DNA from: Cucumis sativus
Taxonomy: Eukaryota; Streptophyta; Magnoliopsida; Cucurbitales; Cucurbitaceae
DNA: 64,000 nucleotides
Assembly: GCF_000004075.3 (NCBI RefSeq)
Contig: NC_026657.2
Span: 18,357,501 to 18,421,500 of the forward strand
Reading direction: 5' to 3'
Shown here: piece by piece, positions 49,584 to 61,161 of the stretch
Layout of the letters: each line of letters opens with the position of its first letter
Position numbering within the stretch: position 1 is the first letter of the stretch
Notes under the pieces: generated by a model
Databases searched by the model: none
Told to the model about the DNA's origin: nothing
What the model saw: the letters and a program-made list of their open reading frames with translations, nothing else
Made by a program: the position numbers and the translations under genes

Positions 49584-49697
49584 AAATGATGGTTTAGATC
49601 ATAATACACGATTGTGTTGTTCATTTTAAATGATGGGGAAAAAGGCTTTAACAATTTAAATTATCAGATAATAAACTCTAAACGATGGCGAGAAAGT
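49584..49697. repeat. Detached unit of the 150-170-bp tandem repeat
   Basis: AATGATGGTTTAGATCATAA through AAACGATGGCGAGAAAG, matching units of 46280-46752. It is cut at 49697 by unrelated sequence. Confidence 0.85.
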
Positions 49698-50671
49698 CGT
49701 CCTACTGCAGTTGCACGCGTATTTGTCTTTGATCTTGTCCAATTCTCACTGTATCTCCTAGATATCATTAGAGGTCTTGCCATCCTACCGCATCCATAGA
49801 GTGAAACCCAACATATAAATCCTAGATTTCATTGTCTTTAGAAACTCTAATCTAGAAAGAAATCTATGACTTTAGCGTGGTTGTTGTGGCCGTTTTGTTG
49901 TTAAGATATTTTGAAGAAAAAGGAAAGAAAAAAATTTGCCTAAAGTGTTGATGTAATTGATTTAAAGTTGGCAGCAAAAAAGAAGGAAGAAAAGTGAGAT
50001 TTTTTATTAAGTGTTTTACTTAGGTAGAATGGCAAGCCCTGTGCGAGATGGTTATATGGTCTAGATAGCAAGGGTAACCTCCATGTGTTAAAGGCTAGGC
50101 AGCATGAGGGACTTTGTCATTCGAGATTAGTTTCGCAAGAGCATTGCTAGATGAATCGAAGTGTCCTAGGTGTCCAAGCACACTTGATGGAATGGAGAAT
50201 AGATGTCTTGAGCATATAAGAACACTTTTCATGGCAAGGAGGAGGTGTTACCCTCAACCATGCACATACTTGTATAAATAGGTGAACTTCAAATGATTTG
50301 TTTTCTCATTCTACTCGTGCATTTTCTCTCAAAATCATGATTGAGTCTAGTGTTTTAGGTAGGGCTACTGGTTTAAGAAGACACAAGACACGTGGAAGAA
50401 GTTCAACCAATTGAAAGAAGGTCATAAGGTCATTTTTTACGAAAATATGGTAATGTTGGGTGTTGGAAGACTACAGAACTCAATACTTTGAATTTTACGC
50501 TAAAATTTGTAGGTAAGGTAGTTAAGACATTTCTAAGAAATTTTATTGAAGGAAAATTTTCATTATAAAGGTGGGATTAAATGTTACAAGCTATATAAGT
50601 TGAGTTTAGTTTCTTGAATGTATAGGATTTCAGGGCAAAAGTTGAGCGTTGGTCGAGCATGAAGGACATCA
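49698..50671 (+). other. Possible solo or truncated LTR, no gene
   Basis: No coding pattern. TTGTATAAATAGG at about 50271 followed by a leader-like stretch and CTCATTCTACTCGTGCATTT looks like an LTR promoter in plus orientation. Boundaries unknown. Confidence 0.35.
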
Positions 50672-51800
50672 TGTAACAATCCAGACTTTTAAACTAAGCT
50701 AAGACATTACTCACAAGAAAAATATCAAAAGACACTTTCTTGAAAAAGAAAAAAAAACTACAAATTTTATAAAATTAATTTAAAACTAAATAAATGGTTG
50801 AAGACTTAAAATCGACAAATCTAATAAAAATATTTTGAAAACGTGACTCGTGGGTACTAACATTTTAAAGAAAACTAGAATAAATAAATAAGGTAAGACT
50901 TTAAATAAAATGTGTAAAATTTAAAATACTGAAAAAGCATGGAAACAAACGCAGAAGTATAACTGAGTCCCTTTATGGCATATCACATATCCTTCATATC
51001 ACTCACCAAGTTTACATATCCTTTATCTTTGCCTGAAATATTAAACATAGAAAAGAGTGAGTATATAAAATATATCCAGTAAGGGACCCCACTACTAGTC
51101 CTGCTAGGTGATCTGTTAACTTCCTGTTAGAAACATAATAATAGTGTTGTATGTCCAATAGAGCACACCTGGGCGCGTGAGACCATATGAACACCCTTTA
51201 CCATTTGAGAGATCTTAGGTACATACTCCATAAACATGTCTGTTATCCGTCGGTACAGCCCTTATCATGCGAGTGGTCTCGTAGGATCATTCGTTATCGT
51301 GTGAGTGATCCCATAAATAGGAACACAATACAAGTAGGGTAAAAAAAACTCAACAAACAAAGTTAACAAACACACAACAATCCAAAAGCATGTAACATAG
51401 CCATAACATCATAAACATGACATGAATATTAATCATAACGTCTTTAATCATGTGATTCACATATCATGGATCATAAACATCATAAACATATCAGTCATCC
51501 ATATCATTCATCAATATTAGACACAATATGCATATTTGCTACATCAATGCATAATGGAAAATACATGCAAGCTTTTAAAATTTAATTCGAAGGTCCACTA
51601 ATAGAATCTCTTACCTCAAGATTTGCTAAAAATATAATCCTTTCCTAACAATCAATTTTCCATTTGAAGCAGATCATAAATAGTAAGGAAAAATCAAATA
51701 TCTTAATTAATAAATATTAGCAGTTGGCTATGTTCTCCAAAATTCTTTAGTTAGTCAACCTACCCAAAGTTGAGGTTCAAAACCAATTCAACTTTGATTG
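50672..51800 (-). repeat. Gypsy-type LTR fragment (second family), another copy
   Basis: Starts TGTAACAATCCAGACTT and follows 15619-16850 block by block in the same orientation, including GAGTGAGTATATAAAATATA and the ATCATAAACATGACATGAAT region. Its outer end is lost. Confidence 0.7.
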
Positions 51801-52132
51801 GGAAAACTTCACAACTCAAAACCTCAAACTAAAATTTAGCCAAATGTACCTAAAACCCAACCAAATACACACATACAAAAAAAAAAAAAAAAACCAAAAC
51901 AGCTAAACTGACTTGAGAGAGGAGCTCTTGGCTTGGCTAAACAAAAGAAAGGAGGTGGCTTGACTCAAAGAGGAAGCGATTCGGATGGCTTGGTAACAAG
52001 GGCTTTGGCGCACATGCGGCTTGGTAAGGACCGTAATCAACTTCAATGGAAGAACATCAGCTTGTAGGAGCAAGAAGGCTGACGAACACTACAGGGACAG
52101 AGATGACCGACGTACTTGGACATCTTTGGACA
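51801..52132. other. Short unassigned stretch
   Basis: Includes a poly-A run near 51879-51893 and a GC-richer segment at 51900-52120 with no protein pattern. Possibly the distal part of the preceding LTR. Confidence 0.4.
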
Positions 52133-52510
52133 TGTTGGGATTTTTGTCCTAAAACTTATAGGTTCTAAATATAATCTATTGATCGTTATTATCCTGGTAA
52201 CACTATGGATACAACTCACTTTAAATTTGATACAAATGCAATGATCCAACATGTTTGTGTAAGTGACTTGCGAGTGAGGGTATCTTATGCAATGAGTTTG
52301 CATAAGACCTGACCACGAAATAGTAACCACTAGAAGTAACTTCATTAAATGGTTAGGTTTCTATTTCATTAAGATGACCTAGATAAATTAGTCTTAATCC
52401 TGAGTGTATTATGAACTCCTGTTCACATGAGATTATCCTTTGATTTGTACGAGTGAGAGTGGTCAGATTGTCGACTCAATATGCTTATCATTTTGGGAAC
52501 AAAACTGAGT
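52133..52510 (+). repeat. Fragment of the TGTTGGA… LTR-like family
   Basis: Starts TGTTGGGATTTTTGTCCTAAAAC and runs parallel to 47574-48130 (CTTGCGAGTGAGGG… then TTTGCATAAGACCTGACCA). Truncated after about 380 bp. Confidence 0.6.
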
Positions 52511-53029
52511 GGGAGCTGAAAATATAATCACATAAAATGAAATTTACTCTTTCCCAACTTTAAATGAGTAAAGAAGAGGATTTTTTATAAAATAAGTGAA
52601 CAAAGAAGAAGGTTTCATGTACGTCCGATCGTCGATGCTTCACCTGCGTTTATCTCCGTTCAGATCTGGTCATGACATCTCTTTCATCATTGCTCGCCAC
52701 TGGCTATGTTTCTCCTCCGTTCGAGCTATGGGCCTTGCAACACGAGTCGAGCCTTCACATGTCCAAGCTGAGATCTCCTATCATACAATCACCCTCTCTG
52801 TTCGTGAGTTGTGCGAGCTAATTCTCCCTTCAAGCCAAACAAGTTATTTTTATCAGCTTTTCTTGCAGCCATTTGAGTCATTGGGTTAATTCTTGGTGAG
52901 TTTTTGGATAATACCCATCAATGGTGATTTTCGGTTCTAAATAATTTAATCTTGGATTTATTTCAAAATTTTGCTTGAAGGATTGACAAGTTTTAATTGG
53001 AGAAGTGATTTGTGAAAATTTTCCCAATT
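52511..53029. other. Unassigned sequence
   Basis: Contains an open frame at 52596-52889 with no recognisable domain; it lies in what is probably the GC-richer R/U5-like part of the inverted LTR that follows. Not called as a gene. Confidence 0.4.
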
Positions 53030-54190
53030 AAGGTTGAATTTGTTTCAACTTTTGTTGTTGGTAAGTTGCATTGGAAAGGACTTGGAAGTTAGACACATGT
53101 TATTAAATTATTAAATTGGTTCCTTTTATGTTTAGGATTGGGCTCATTGATTTTGATTGTCAACGAAGGAAATATTGTTTTGGCTAATCTCAAGGTAAGA
53201 TATTCTATTACTAGAATTTCAAAACAGAATTAAGAGCTTAGATGTAATTTTTTCTTATTATGCATTGATGTAGCTAAGATGCATAATGTGATTGTTATGG
53301 ATGATAGATATAGATGGCTACACAGATTACCAATATTCTATCACTGAGATATGATATGACCGAGATATGTTATGACTGAGATATGATATGACTAACATGT
53401 TATGACTGAAATATGGTATGACTATATTATGATATTGACAATATGTTTCATGTTATAGACTGTAGTGTTCTGTTAACTTTGTCTGTTAGGGTTGTACCCA
53501 TATGGGGTGTCCCTCGAAATCACCACCTTTTATGATTGTGCGTGCTCAACGGGACTACCATTTTGTCATAATAACTTTTATAACTTTTATGAGTGATTTG
53601 ACGGAGTGACTTACAACCCAATTATCTAAGGTGTTCCTTCGAGTTCACCAAAGACCAGATGTGTTCTTACGAAATCACTAGATAGCGTATGTTTGAGAGC
53701 ATGATAGTTATGGGGTACTTCCTTATGGAACCCAAATGAGAAGTTAACAGACACCTAGCAAGACTAGTAATGGGTCCCTTACTGAGTATATATATGTTTA
53801 TACTCACTGTTTCTATGTTTAACTTTTCAAGCAGAGGTAGAGGTAGAGGAAACCTGTCGAATGATAAGAAGTGACCGTGACTTGCCATAGGAAAAATCTT
53901 ATGTCGCCTTCATATTTCAATATTTGAGTTTTAGTTTTTTATTTAAATTTATTGAACTTATGAATTACTTTTATGTTAGTTTTCTTTAAAAGTTAGATAG
54001 GGTCTGAACTAGGACTAAACTTTGTAGTATTTATTTCTATCTATCCAAATTATGAATTATGAAAGATTATTTAAAGTTCTTTATTTAAGAAATTGGTTTC
54101 CTCTTTTTCATTTAAATGGAGTCAAACTATTATTTATTTTATTTAAGAAATTGGTTTCCTCTTTTTCACTTAAAGAGTTGGGTCGTTACA
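53030..54190 (+). repeat. Inverted copy of the second-family Gypsy LTR
   Basis: Reverse complement of the type seen at 15619 and 50672: CCCATATGGGGTGTCCCTC (53497) mirrors AGACACCCATATGGGTAC (16341), and GGGTCCCTTACTGAGTATAT mirrors CCCAGTAAGGGAC. It ends AGAGTTGGGTCGTTACA at 54190, the LTR terminus. Beyond it lies dead TNP2 sequence, so the LTR inserted into, or recombined with, that gene. Confidence 0.7.
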
Positions 54191-54358
54191 ACATTCCACC
54201 CCATCATGCCAAAGTTTTTTATTTAAGAAATTGGTTTCCTCTTTTTCATTTAAATGGAGTCAAACTATTATTTATTTTATTTAAGAAATTGGTTTCCTCT
54301 TTTTCACTTAAAGAGTTGGGTCGTTACAACATTCCACCCCATCATGCCAAAGTTTTTT
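54081..54358. repeat. 138-bp tandem duplication across an LTR / TNP2 junction
   Basis: Units 54081-54218 and 54219-54356 appear identical. Each contains the LTR end (…GGGTCGTTACA) plus about 28 bp of the TNP2 pseudogene (ACATTCCACCCCATCATGCC). Inside each unit the block TTATTTAAGAAATTGGTTTC occurs twice, 66 bp apart. The open frame 54052-54420 is a by-product. Confidence 0.92.
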
Positions 54359-55480
54359 CAAATCATCAACTAATGGAGCTAAATGAATATTTATTTCATT
54401 TCTCGGTTGTTTGGGACTAGATATTTGTATAGTCAACATAAATTTTTTTCGCTTCATACACAACCATGGAGGTAGGTTGTATATCACTAACATTACTGGA
54501 CATTAACTATATATATTACTAAGATCTCTACGTGGATTGACCCATCTGTGGAAAGATCATGACATAGATTTCTAGGTTCTAAACCTAACTCTTGCTACAA
54601 ATTGTCTATCTTTTTTTCACGATAATGCATTTTTTGGATGTTGTAATAAACCATTCACTTCTCTATTTCTGACATGCCATGTCAATAATCTTGATTTTTC
54701 TTTGCTTCGAAAAATTCTTTCAAATCTTGGAATTTGGGAGAAGTACCACATGACTTTCACTGCACATTCTTAAACTCATTATAATTTTTTAGGAATCTTT
54801 CATCTTGAAATACCACAAGAGGGGCATACATTTGCATAAGAGAGTTCTTTCCTAAACAAGCAACAATCATTCCTACATGCATAAATCTTCTCGTACTTCA
54901 CTTGAAGTGTACACAAAATCATTTTTGCTTCATAAGTAAAAGTAGGAATTTCATTAGAAGTAGGTAAGATGACACAAATTAATTAATTCTAACAACTCGA
55001 TGAAACTCTTTCACTCTATCCAAATTTAGCTTTCAAATTATATAACTTTATCAATGTAAATATTTTGGTAAAATTTTTACAATTTGGATATAATGGTTTC
55101 TTGGCATCATCTAGAAGTTCCTCAAAATTTTCTGACTTGTCATTAAAATAATTGTGTGCAACCTCAAACATTCCAATTGTGTCATCAACATCATCCTCGT
55201 GAATTTCTTCTCTTGCACTACTAAAGACACTTTCATTGTTTCTCTTAATTCATTGGTAGTGATTCACCATGAAAAATCCATACTTGATCTTGATCGATGC
55301 AGGTAAAAAATAAGTGATCTCTAATTGCATTCACATCTAAAGTTTTTGCATTTACACATTTTAAACATTGACAAGTCATGACGTTCGACGTCTTCGAATG
55401 TTTAAACTCATTTTTAACAAACACATCTCAATCCCAAAAGCATAATCAATTAACATTCTATTCCTTTTCATCCCTGAGAC
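54329..55480 (-). pseudogene. TNP2-type CACTA transposase remnant
   Basis: The minus strand from about 55480 shows a TNP2 N-terminal zinc region (CQCLKCVN) with IRDHLF and WIFHGES. Further on come CRNDCCLFRKE, ANVCPSCGISR, the tract VKVMWYFSQIPRFERIFRSK, LTWHVRNREVNGLLQHPKN and, close to 54480-54340, YNLPPWLCMKRKKFMLTIQI, PLVDDLKKLWHDGVE. This order is that of plant TNP2 / Transposase_21 proteins, the main CACTA transposase. Many stops and shifts occur, and the C-terminal half is cut off by the inverted LTR at 54328/54190. It does not sit inside any of the CACTA elements bounded here, and its own termini were not found. Confidence 0.85.
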
Positions 55481-56095
55481 TTATCCATGTTATATAAAAT
55501 GTAACTTAATCTACAAAAATAAAAATTAAAAAACAATAAGAAATAATTAAGTGATCTTAAACTTGTGGACTTAACTAAAATCAACAATAATACCTAAAAA
55601 GTTGAAAACTAAATATAATCAATAAAAAATTTAAAAGGAATTTTAATATGATATTTAAACCGACAATAAACATCCACCTTTTGAAAAACAATATTAAACC
55701 CCATTTTTCATGTTTCCACCTAACATTTAAGGTCATATTTCTTCTAGTGAATCAAATAAAAATCAAAGCAGTTGAAAATGTATTTTTTCAGAAGAAAATA
55801 AACAAATAAATAAAAATACTAAAGTAGGTTTGTTAATTTATTTAACCATATTCGCCATCATTATCAAGAAAAAGTAAATTGTTGAGTAGTAGGACTCGAA
55901 TCTTAGGTTGCAATGGCTGAAACAAACTCAGCCAGAGAGAGAGAATATATGTCATTTAATATAAAATTGAACGTCAAATCATTCTTCACAAATAGACAAC
56001 GTAAAGAATATAATAAAGAGTAAATTACATGGATGGAACACTCAGTTGAACTAATACATGTGTATGTGCGAGCGATACATATATTATTTCACCTG
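55481..56095. other. Upstream region of MLP gene 2
   Basis: AT-rich, no open frame of note, no clear element ends. Probably promoter-distal DNA of the following gene. Confidence 0.5.
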
Positions 56096-56105
56096 TATAT
56101 AAAAA
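56096..56105 (+). promoter_or_regulatory. Likely TATA box of MLP gene 2
   Basis: TATATAAAAA lies 46 bp upstream of the ATG at 56151. This is closer than usual and implies a very short 5' UTR; the match to consensus is good. Confidence 0.65.
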
Positions 56106-56150
56106 CCCCTCCTTCTTTAATTAAGAAGCCAGAGAGGCTAGCTTTGGAAA

Positions 56151-57636
56151 ATGGCTCAGATTTGTAGCATCTCGGAGGAGGTGAAGCTCAAGGCTTGTGG
56201 ACAAAAGTTCTATCACTTCTTTTTAACCAAAATGGATGTTTTGAATCAGATGTTCCCTCAAAATATCAACTGCACCTATGAGTTTGTGGAGGGAAATAGT
56301 TTCACTCATGGAACTGTTATCCACTGGAAATATGATTTTGGTGACACTTTCTCACTCTCTCTCTCTAACAAAACGTTGCAGGGTCTTAAATGCTTATTCT
56401 CTAGGTCAAATTAATGTTTCAATTTTCTTACAGTTAGGAAATATACCTTTGGTTAAGAGGTCGTGAACTTGAACCTAATTTAGCTACTTAAAACACACAT
56501 ATATTTTTGGTCAAGAGGTCAAAGGTTGATTCCATCTTAACCCCCATGTGTTGTTGAATTCTAAAGAAAGAAACAAAAGATAGGTTAAGAAATACTTTTT
56601 GTTAAATGAACTTTAGTTTGTAATGCTTTTTATATTCGGAACAATTTAGCTATGGATCTTTTTAATAAATAACAATTTAATTCATATAATTTACCATCTA
56701 TAATAATTTAGCCCTTGCAATATACTCTATAATTTGTAAGGTTTTAGTTTAGTGTGAAAAGAGTTAAATGAAATTTACATTACACATGTAGATCACTAAA
56801 CTTATTGATCGGGAATCCTTTTTTTTTCTCTTCTTTTTCTATAAACTAAAGGCATGAGTTGTTTCATAATTACTAATTAGTTGTTGGCACATAACTTTGA
56901 AGAGAATGTTTAGGAATAATAGCCGTCTAAATTATAATAAATTTCAAAGTATAGGTATTAAATCGTCGTAAATTTAAAAGTTCAAAGATTAAATTGTTTG
57001 CAATAACAGTAAGAAGACTAACTTAATTATTGTTTAAAGTATAAAGAAGCAAAAATCTTTTTTTAACCATGATAATCGTGAAGTTATTTGAACACCTTTA
57101 ATTTTTAGCATAGAAGAAAGTAAATAAAGTATTTTAATCAATTGAGCGACATTCATTCAGATGTATTGATATGGCTTAAGATTTAGCTATATATATATAT
57201 AGAGGTTGTTTGATAATCGACTGAGTTCTCTTTTTTTTAGATTTTAAAAACGGGATCCTTTTGATATCCAGTAGGGTTTATTGTCTTAAACCATTAAATT
57301 TTATAAGCTTAGTTTCAAAAACCCACTAAATAAAGTTTATTTTTGGTGGAGTGTATAGGAGGTGGCCTAGAAGAATCCAAGGTAAGGCTAACTGTGGATG
57401 AGCCAAACAAATCAATAGCTATGGAATGTCTTGAAGGAGATGTACTCAAAGAATTTCAAGTATTCAAAGTGAAAGTTCAAGTTAAGGACAGTGATGTTGT
57501 TGGTGTCAACTCAGTTAAATGGTGTGTGGAGTTTGTGAAGGCAAATGAAGATGTGGCTCCACCAAATAACCATCTTAAATGTGGAATTAAAGTGTGCAAA
57601 GACCTTGATGCTTACCTTTGCAATAACTCAAACTAA
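56151..57636 (+). CDS. MLP-like protein (Bet v 1 / major latex protein family), gene 2
   Basis: Two exons, 56151-56340 (donor G/GTGACA) and 57359-57636 (after GTATAG), phase 1, giving about 155 residues. The start MAQICSISEEVKLKACGQKF, FLTKMDVLNQMFPQNI and VEGNSFTHGTVIHWKYDFG match MLP N-terminal halves. Exon 2 carries DEPNKSIAMECLEGDVLKEF, KWCVEFVKANEDVAPPNNHL and LDAYL near the end. The intron falls at the same codon position and phase as in gene 1, supporting common descent. The proteins are clearly divergent (shared core EGDVLK, FVKANE.V..P.N.L). The donor GTGACA is a weaker match than in gene 1, but the alternative frame stops soon after. Function is inferred by family only: cytosolic small-ligand-binding protein. 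No frame damage is seen. Confidence 0.92.
56341..57358 (+). other. Intron of MLP gene 2
   Basis: GT-AG intron of 1,018 bp, AT-rich, with no recognised element ends. Confidence 0.75.
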
Positions 57637-58088
57637 TTAATTGAAGGTTGAAACTTATTTGGAAATGTTGAAATCTTTCAATACGAGGGTTTAGGGTGGG
57701 GCACTTGTAAATTTACTAAAAAAGATTGTAAACTTGGAAGTGTGTCATTGATTTTTCATCTTTCCAAAAAAAAGCAAAATGAAAATAAATAAAAATAGGT
57801 TTGAATTCTATTTTTTGTTGTCCCTACCCTTTGTATCATATTCTATTTTGGTCCTAAACTTTTTAAAATGTTTGTTTTAGTTCCAACTTTTATAAACTTA
57901 TTTTGATTCTTGCCCTTAGAATTTCATTAACTATTCAATGAAATAATGGTATGACTTCTATATTTGGATGATTAAACTACAACAAAATTGTCATTTGATG
58001 TCAGTTAAAAAAGGGTACGGATGTATAATGTCAGGCCAGATGGAAAAAGAAAGTGAATTTTTAATGTCGATTTTCAATTTACACTGTA
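57637..58088 (+). other. 3' flank of MLP gene 2
   Basis: 3' UTR and downstream DNA; a TTGTAAACTTGG-type, AT-rich stretch without genes. The open frame 57968-58231 continues into the next repeat and is not a gene. Confidence 0.55.
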
Positions 58089-58922
58089 CACTACAAGAAA
58101 TTGGACGATTTTTGACCCCAAAACGAAGGTCGGGAATGTCCTACCATTCCCACCGCTCGAAAAGCACCATCGGTATAGGGGTGCAATCCCGAAGTCCTAA
58201 TTATAATGTCGGAAATGCTTCATCAATTTGATTTTTCTAAAATTTATTTTCACGTTTCTCAGACACACTGAAAAAGAAACGTTGACGAATGTGAAAAATT
58301 ATTTAATTATTTAGCTTCTTCCAATGCCAAGGTAATAATAGTTGAGGAAACTAAAAATAATTATTTAATTTTTCAACTTTCTCCAACGTCACGACAAGAA
58401 TCGTCAACGAAAGTTGAAATAATTAATTTAATGTTTAACTTTTCTCAAAGTCATGTACAAATGTCGGAGAAAGCTCCAACCAATACCAACACCATTATTG
58501 AAACATCAGCATTGGTTGGCACCATTATTGAAACAACCAATATATGTGTATGAATGAACTTCAAAATAGGTTTAATATAATTATATGAATATTTAAAATT
58601 GTACAATTTTTCATTTGAAATGAAAAAAAGTCTTGACCTGCAAAATGTGTCAAGAATAAACATATTTTTTACGTTTATAAATTGTCAAGTATAATTTTAC
58701 TTGATGCGTAAAAATTGTCAAACAAAAAACCCCCTTACTCTTGACATTGGATTATTTGACGTGTAAAAAGTGTCAGGTAATCTCATATACTTGACGTTTT
58801 TTACCTGTCAAGTATAATTATACTTAACGCTTAAAAAGAGTCAAGTAAACCTCCCTTATTCTGGACACTGGATTAAAACAAATACTTGACAGTTTCTAAG
58901 CGTCAAGTAAAACCAGTTTTGT
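58089..58922. mobile_element. CACTA-type fragments cut by a Gypsy LTR
   Basis: Starts CACTACAAGAAATTGGACG, a CACTA-like end, followed by repeated TCGG/CGTCGG-type motifs. From about 58630 the sequence changes to ACTTGACG / CGTCAAGT repeats like those of CACTA copies A and B and ends CCAGTTTTGT at 58922, where the expected …GTAGTAGTG end is replaced by the Gypsy LTR. Two CACTA families may be joined here. No coding content. Confidence 0.6.
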
Positions 58923-61074
58923 TGTAACGATCCAACTTTTCTAACTAAGTCGAAGTCGTTAATTTTTGACAAAAGACCTTGATTGACACAAAATAAAATA
59001 TAAGACATTTGAAAACATACAATCGAGGGAAAAACAATTTAAGTCGGGTCCGGTTTCAAATATTCAAAATTTTAAAAGTACTGTTTACCAAAATAATAGT
59101 TTATAAGCTCACTTCCATCACAATGTTTTAAACATTAAAAAACATAAAGTGGAAGCAAATTAACATATTCTCTATGGCAGTCACGCTTCCTTCCTGCCCC
59201 TCGCCGATATGCCACCCTTGTTACTTTTGCTTGAAAAGTTAAACATAAAAGGGTGAGTATAAACATACTCAGTAAGAGGTCTGCCACTGCTCCCATTAGA
59301 GGAAAATAAACTATTAGCTCCATATGGAGTACCATGCACAGTCACAGTCTTGTGATCCCGTAGGATACACGCAATCAGTCTAACGTCTCGAAGGACACAT
59401 AATCAGTCTAGTGCTCTCGAAGGATGCACATATCAGTCTTGTGATCCCGAAGGATGCACATAAAGGTGGTGATTCCGTAGGACACCGGCAAGGTAACTAC
59501 CCAATAGGAAAACTAATAATTTCCCCCTAAGTTCATTCCAAACATCTTAACAGTCGTTCACAGTTCAGTTAATTACCCTTCTTACATAAACTCCTCATTT
59601 AACCCCAAACAGTCGTCTTACTCTAATTTAGCCCAAGGTCAGTCAGAAACATAATGGTACATCAGTCAACAACTATCTATTCATGTCTTCTAAGTTCACA
59701 AGAACGCAACCATAACAATATCATACATTTAATCCAAACCACAACACACCAATTCAAAACTACCCAATATAGGAAAAACATCTACGAGTTTCAGTCATTC
59801 CACATCCACATCAATCCATACATATATATAAATTTCTCCCAGTCAACGCAGTAGACATTACACATTAAGTTCACATCCAAACATACATCATAATCATTGT
59901 CCCAATTTAGTTTAGATATAACATTACAATACATATAGTCGATACATTTTAATTTTATTGTTGAATCCATTAGAAAGTCCCTTACCTCAAGGTAACTCAA
60001 TTTCTCGAACAAACTATATCCAACGAAAGACACCAAGGTATTAGCGAACCGAACTCCAACAATTTACAAGTTGGTTGTGAATTCAAGGGACTCAACGTTA
60101 CTTCCAACGCCTTCAAGAACAATGTTAACGAAACGTTTAATTTGATATTTCATCTTAACAATCCATCACGCAAAAACCATCAATTTCACTTATCAGAGAA
60201 CTCACAACAAAACAGCGGCAACGGCGATCGAACCTAAACGACAAAGATCGTACAAACAGATTAGAGTGTACATCGGTTTGTGAATCACGGCTGGAAGAAG
60301 AAGCACGATGCTGCCTTACTGTCGGCCCACGAACAGACGCGGCGGTGCAGATGGTTGAGGAAAGCGGAACAAAACCCTCAGTTGGAATATGGAAAGTCGT
60401 GGCGGTGTGGAACGGTTGCGGACGTCACGACGGCACAAAACGTGAGGCAGAAGACTTGTGCAAGCTGAGCAACGCAGATTTTCGAGCAGTTAGACTAGCA
60501 GAAGATGACGGACAGTGTGATGAAGTGGCTCGAGTGGTTGCGGATCTGGACAGCAGGGAGGCGCTGACGAACCGCAACGAGCAGTTGGGGGTTTGAGTAA
60601 CGGCGGCGCCAAAAAATGAAAGAGAAGGGGGAGAGGAGATGTTCAACGGCTGGAGGAAGCAGTGGGATGCAGCACGAACAGAAAAAGTACGCGGCGACTT
60701 TGTAACCTGGACGGACGACGACTTCAGGCAAATAGTGCAGCGGCGACGACGGGATGAGGAGATTTGGACAGTGATGGTGGCTGGCGGACGAGCGAAAATG
60801 AGAGGGGAGATGTGAGGCGACTGGGTAGGGAGAGAAATAGGAGAAGATGAAGAAGAAAATGGGGATCGTGCGTGGGAGAAGAAGAAAAGGAAATTGTTTT
60901 TCTTTTATTTTCTTTTTTTTTAAAAAAAAAATATATATTATTGTTATTATTTCTTTTTTTTTTCTTCCACCCCAAGTATAGTAAAATCACACCCAAATTT
61001 TAAAATCATTAGATAACAAGGCAAATTAACTACAATGATAATAAAAAAAATGCCTTAAAGCTCGGGGTGTTACA
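58923..61074 (-). repeat. 3' LTR of a second Gypsy copy
   Basis: 2,152 bp, plus strand TGTAACGATCC…GGGTGTTACA. Homologous to 5284-7296 plus 14289-14412, with shared blocks at 59180-59290 (GTCACGCTTCCTTCCTGCCC), 59340-59490 (CAGTCTAACG-type repeats) and the AGTCCCTTACCTCAAGG tract near 59970. The GC-richer part at 60200-60860 yields overlapping frames on both strands that are not genes. A T-run at 60896-60963 shows length differences from the other LTR. Confidence 0.9.
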
Positions 61075-61089
61075 TTCTTCCTTCCTTAA
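61075..61089 (-). other. Polypurine tract of the second Gypsy copy
   Basis: The minus strand reads CTTAAGGAAGGAAGAA directly upstream of the LTR start, the usual site for plus-strand DNA priming. Confidence 0.85.
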
Positions 61090-61161
61090 GAAACTTTCGT
61101 TCTCGAAAGTTCTAATCCTGGAACAACTCTCGGTAACGAACTCTAAATCATTTTTTCGCTT

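Noticed and set aside
52596-52889. 97-residue frame with a Cys/Ser-rich sequence
   Set aside because: No recognisable domain; located between LTR fragments in repeat debris.
54052-54420. 122-residue frame with repeated RNWFPLFHLNG segments
   Set aside because: Result of the 138-bp tandem duplication of LTR and TNP2 sequence on the non-coding strand.
60280-60996. Overlapping frames on both strands (60280-60596, 60425-60996)
   Set aside because: They lie inside the second LTR at the position equivalent to 6760-7200; base-composition effect only.
5284-61074. A single giant Gypsy element using the LTRs at 5284-14412 and 58923-61074 as its two ends
   Set aside because: The first LTR is followed by PBS and gag on the minus strand and the second is preceded by PPT and integrase, so they point away from each other as parts of two different copies.
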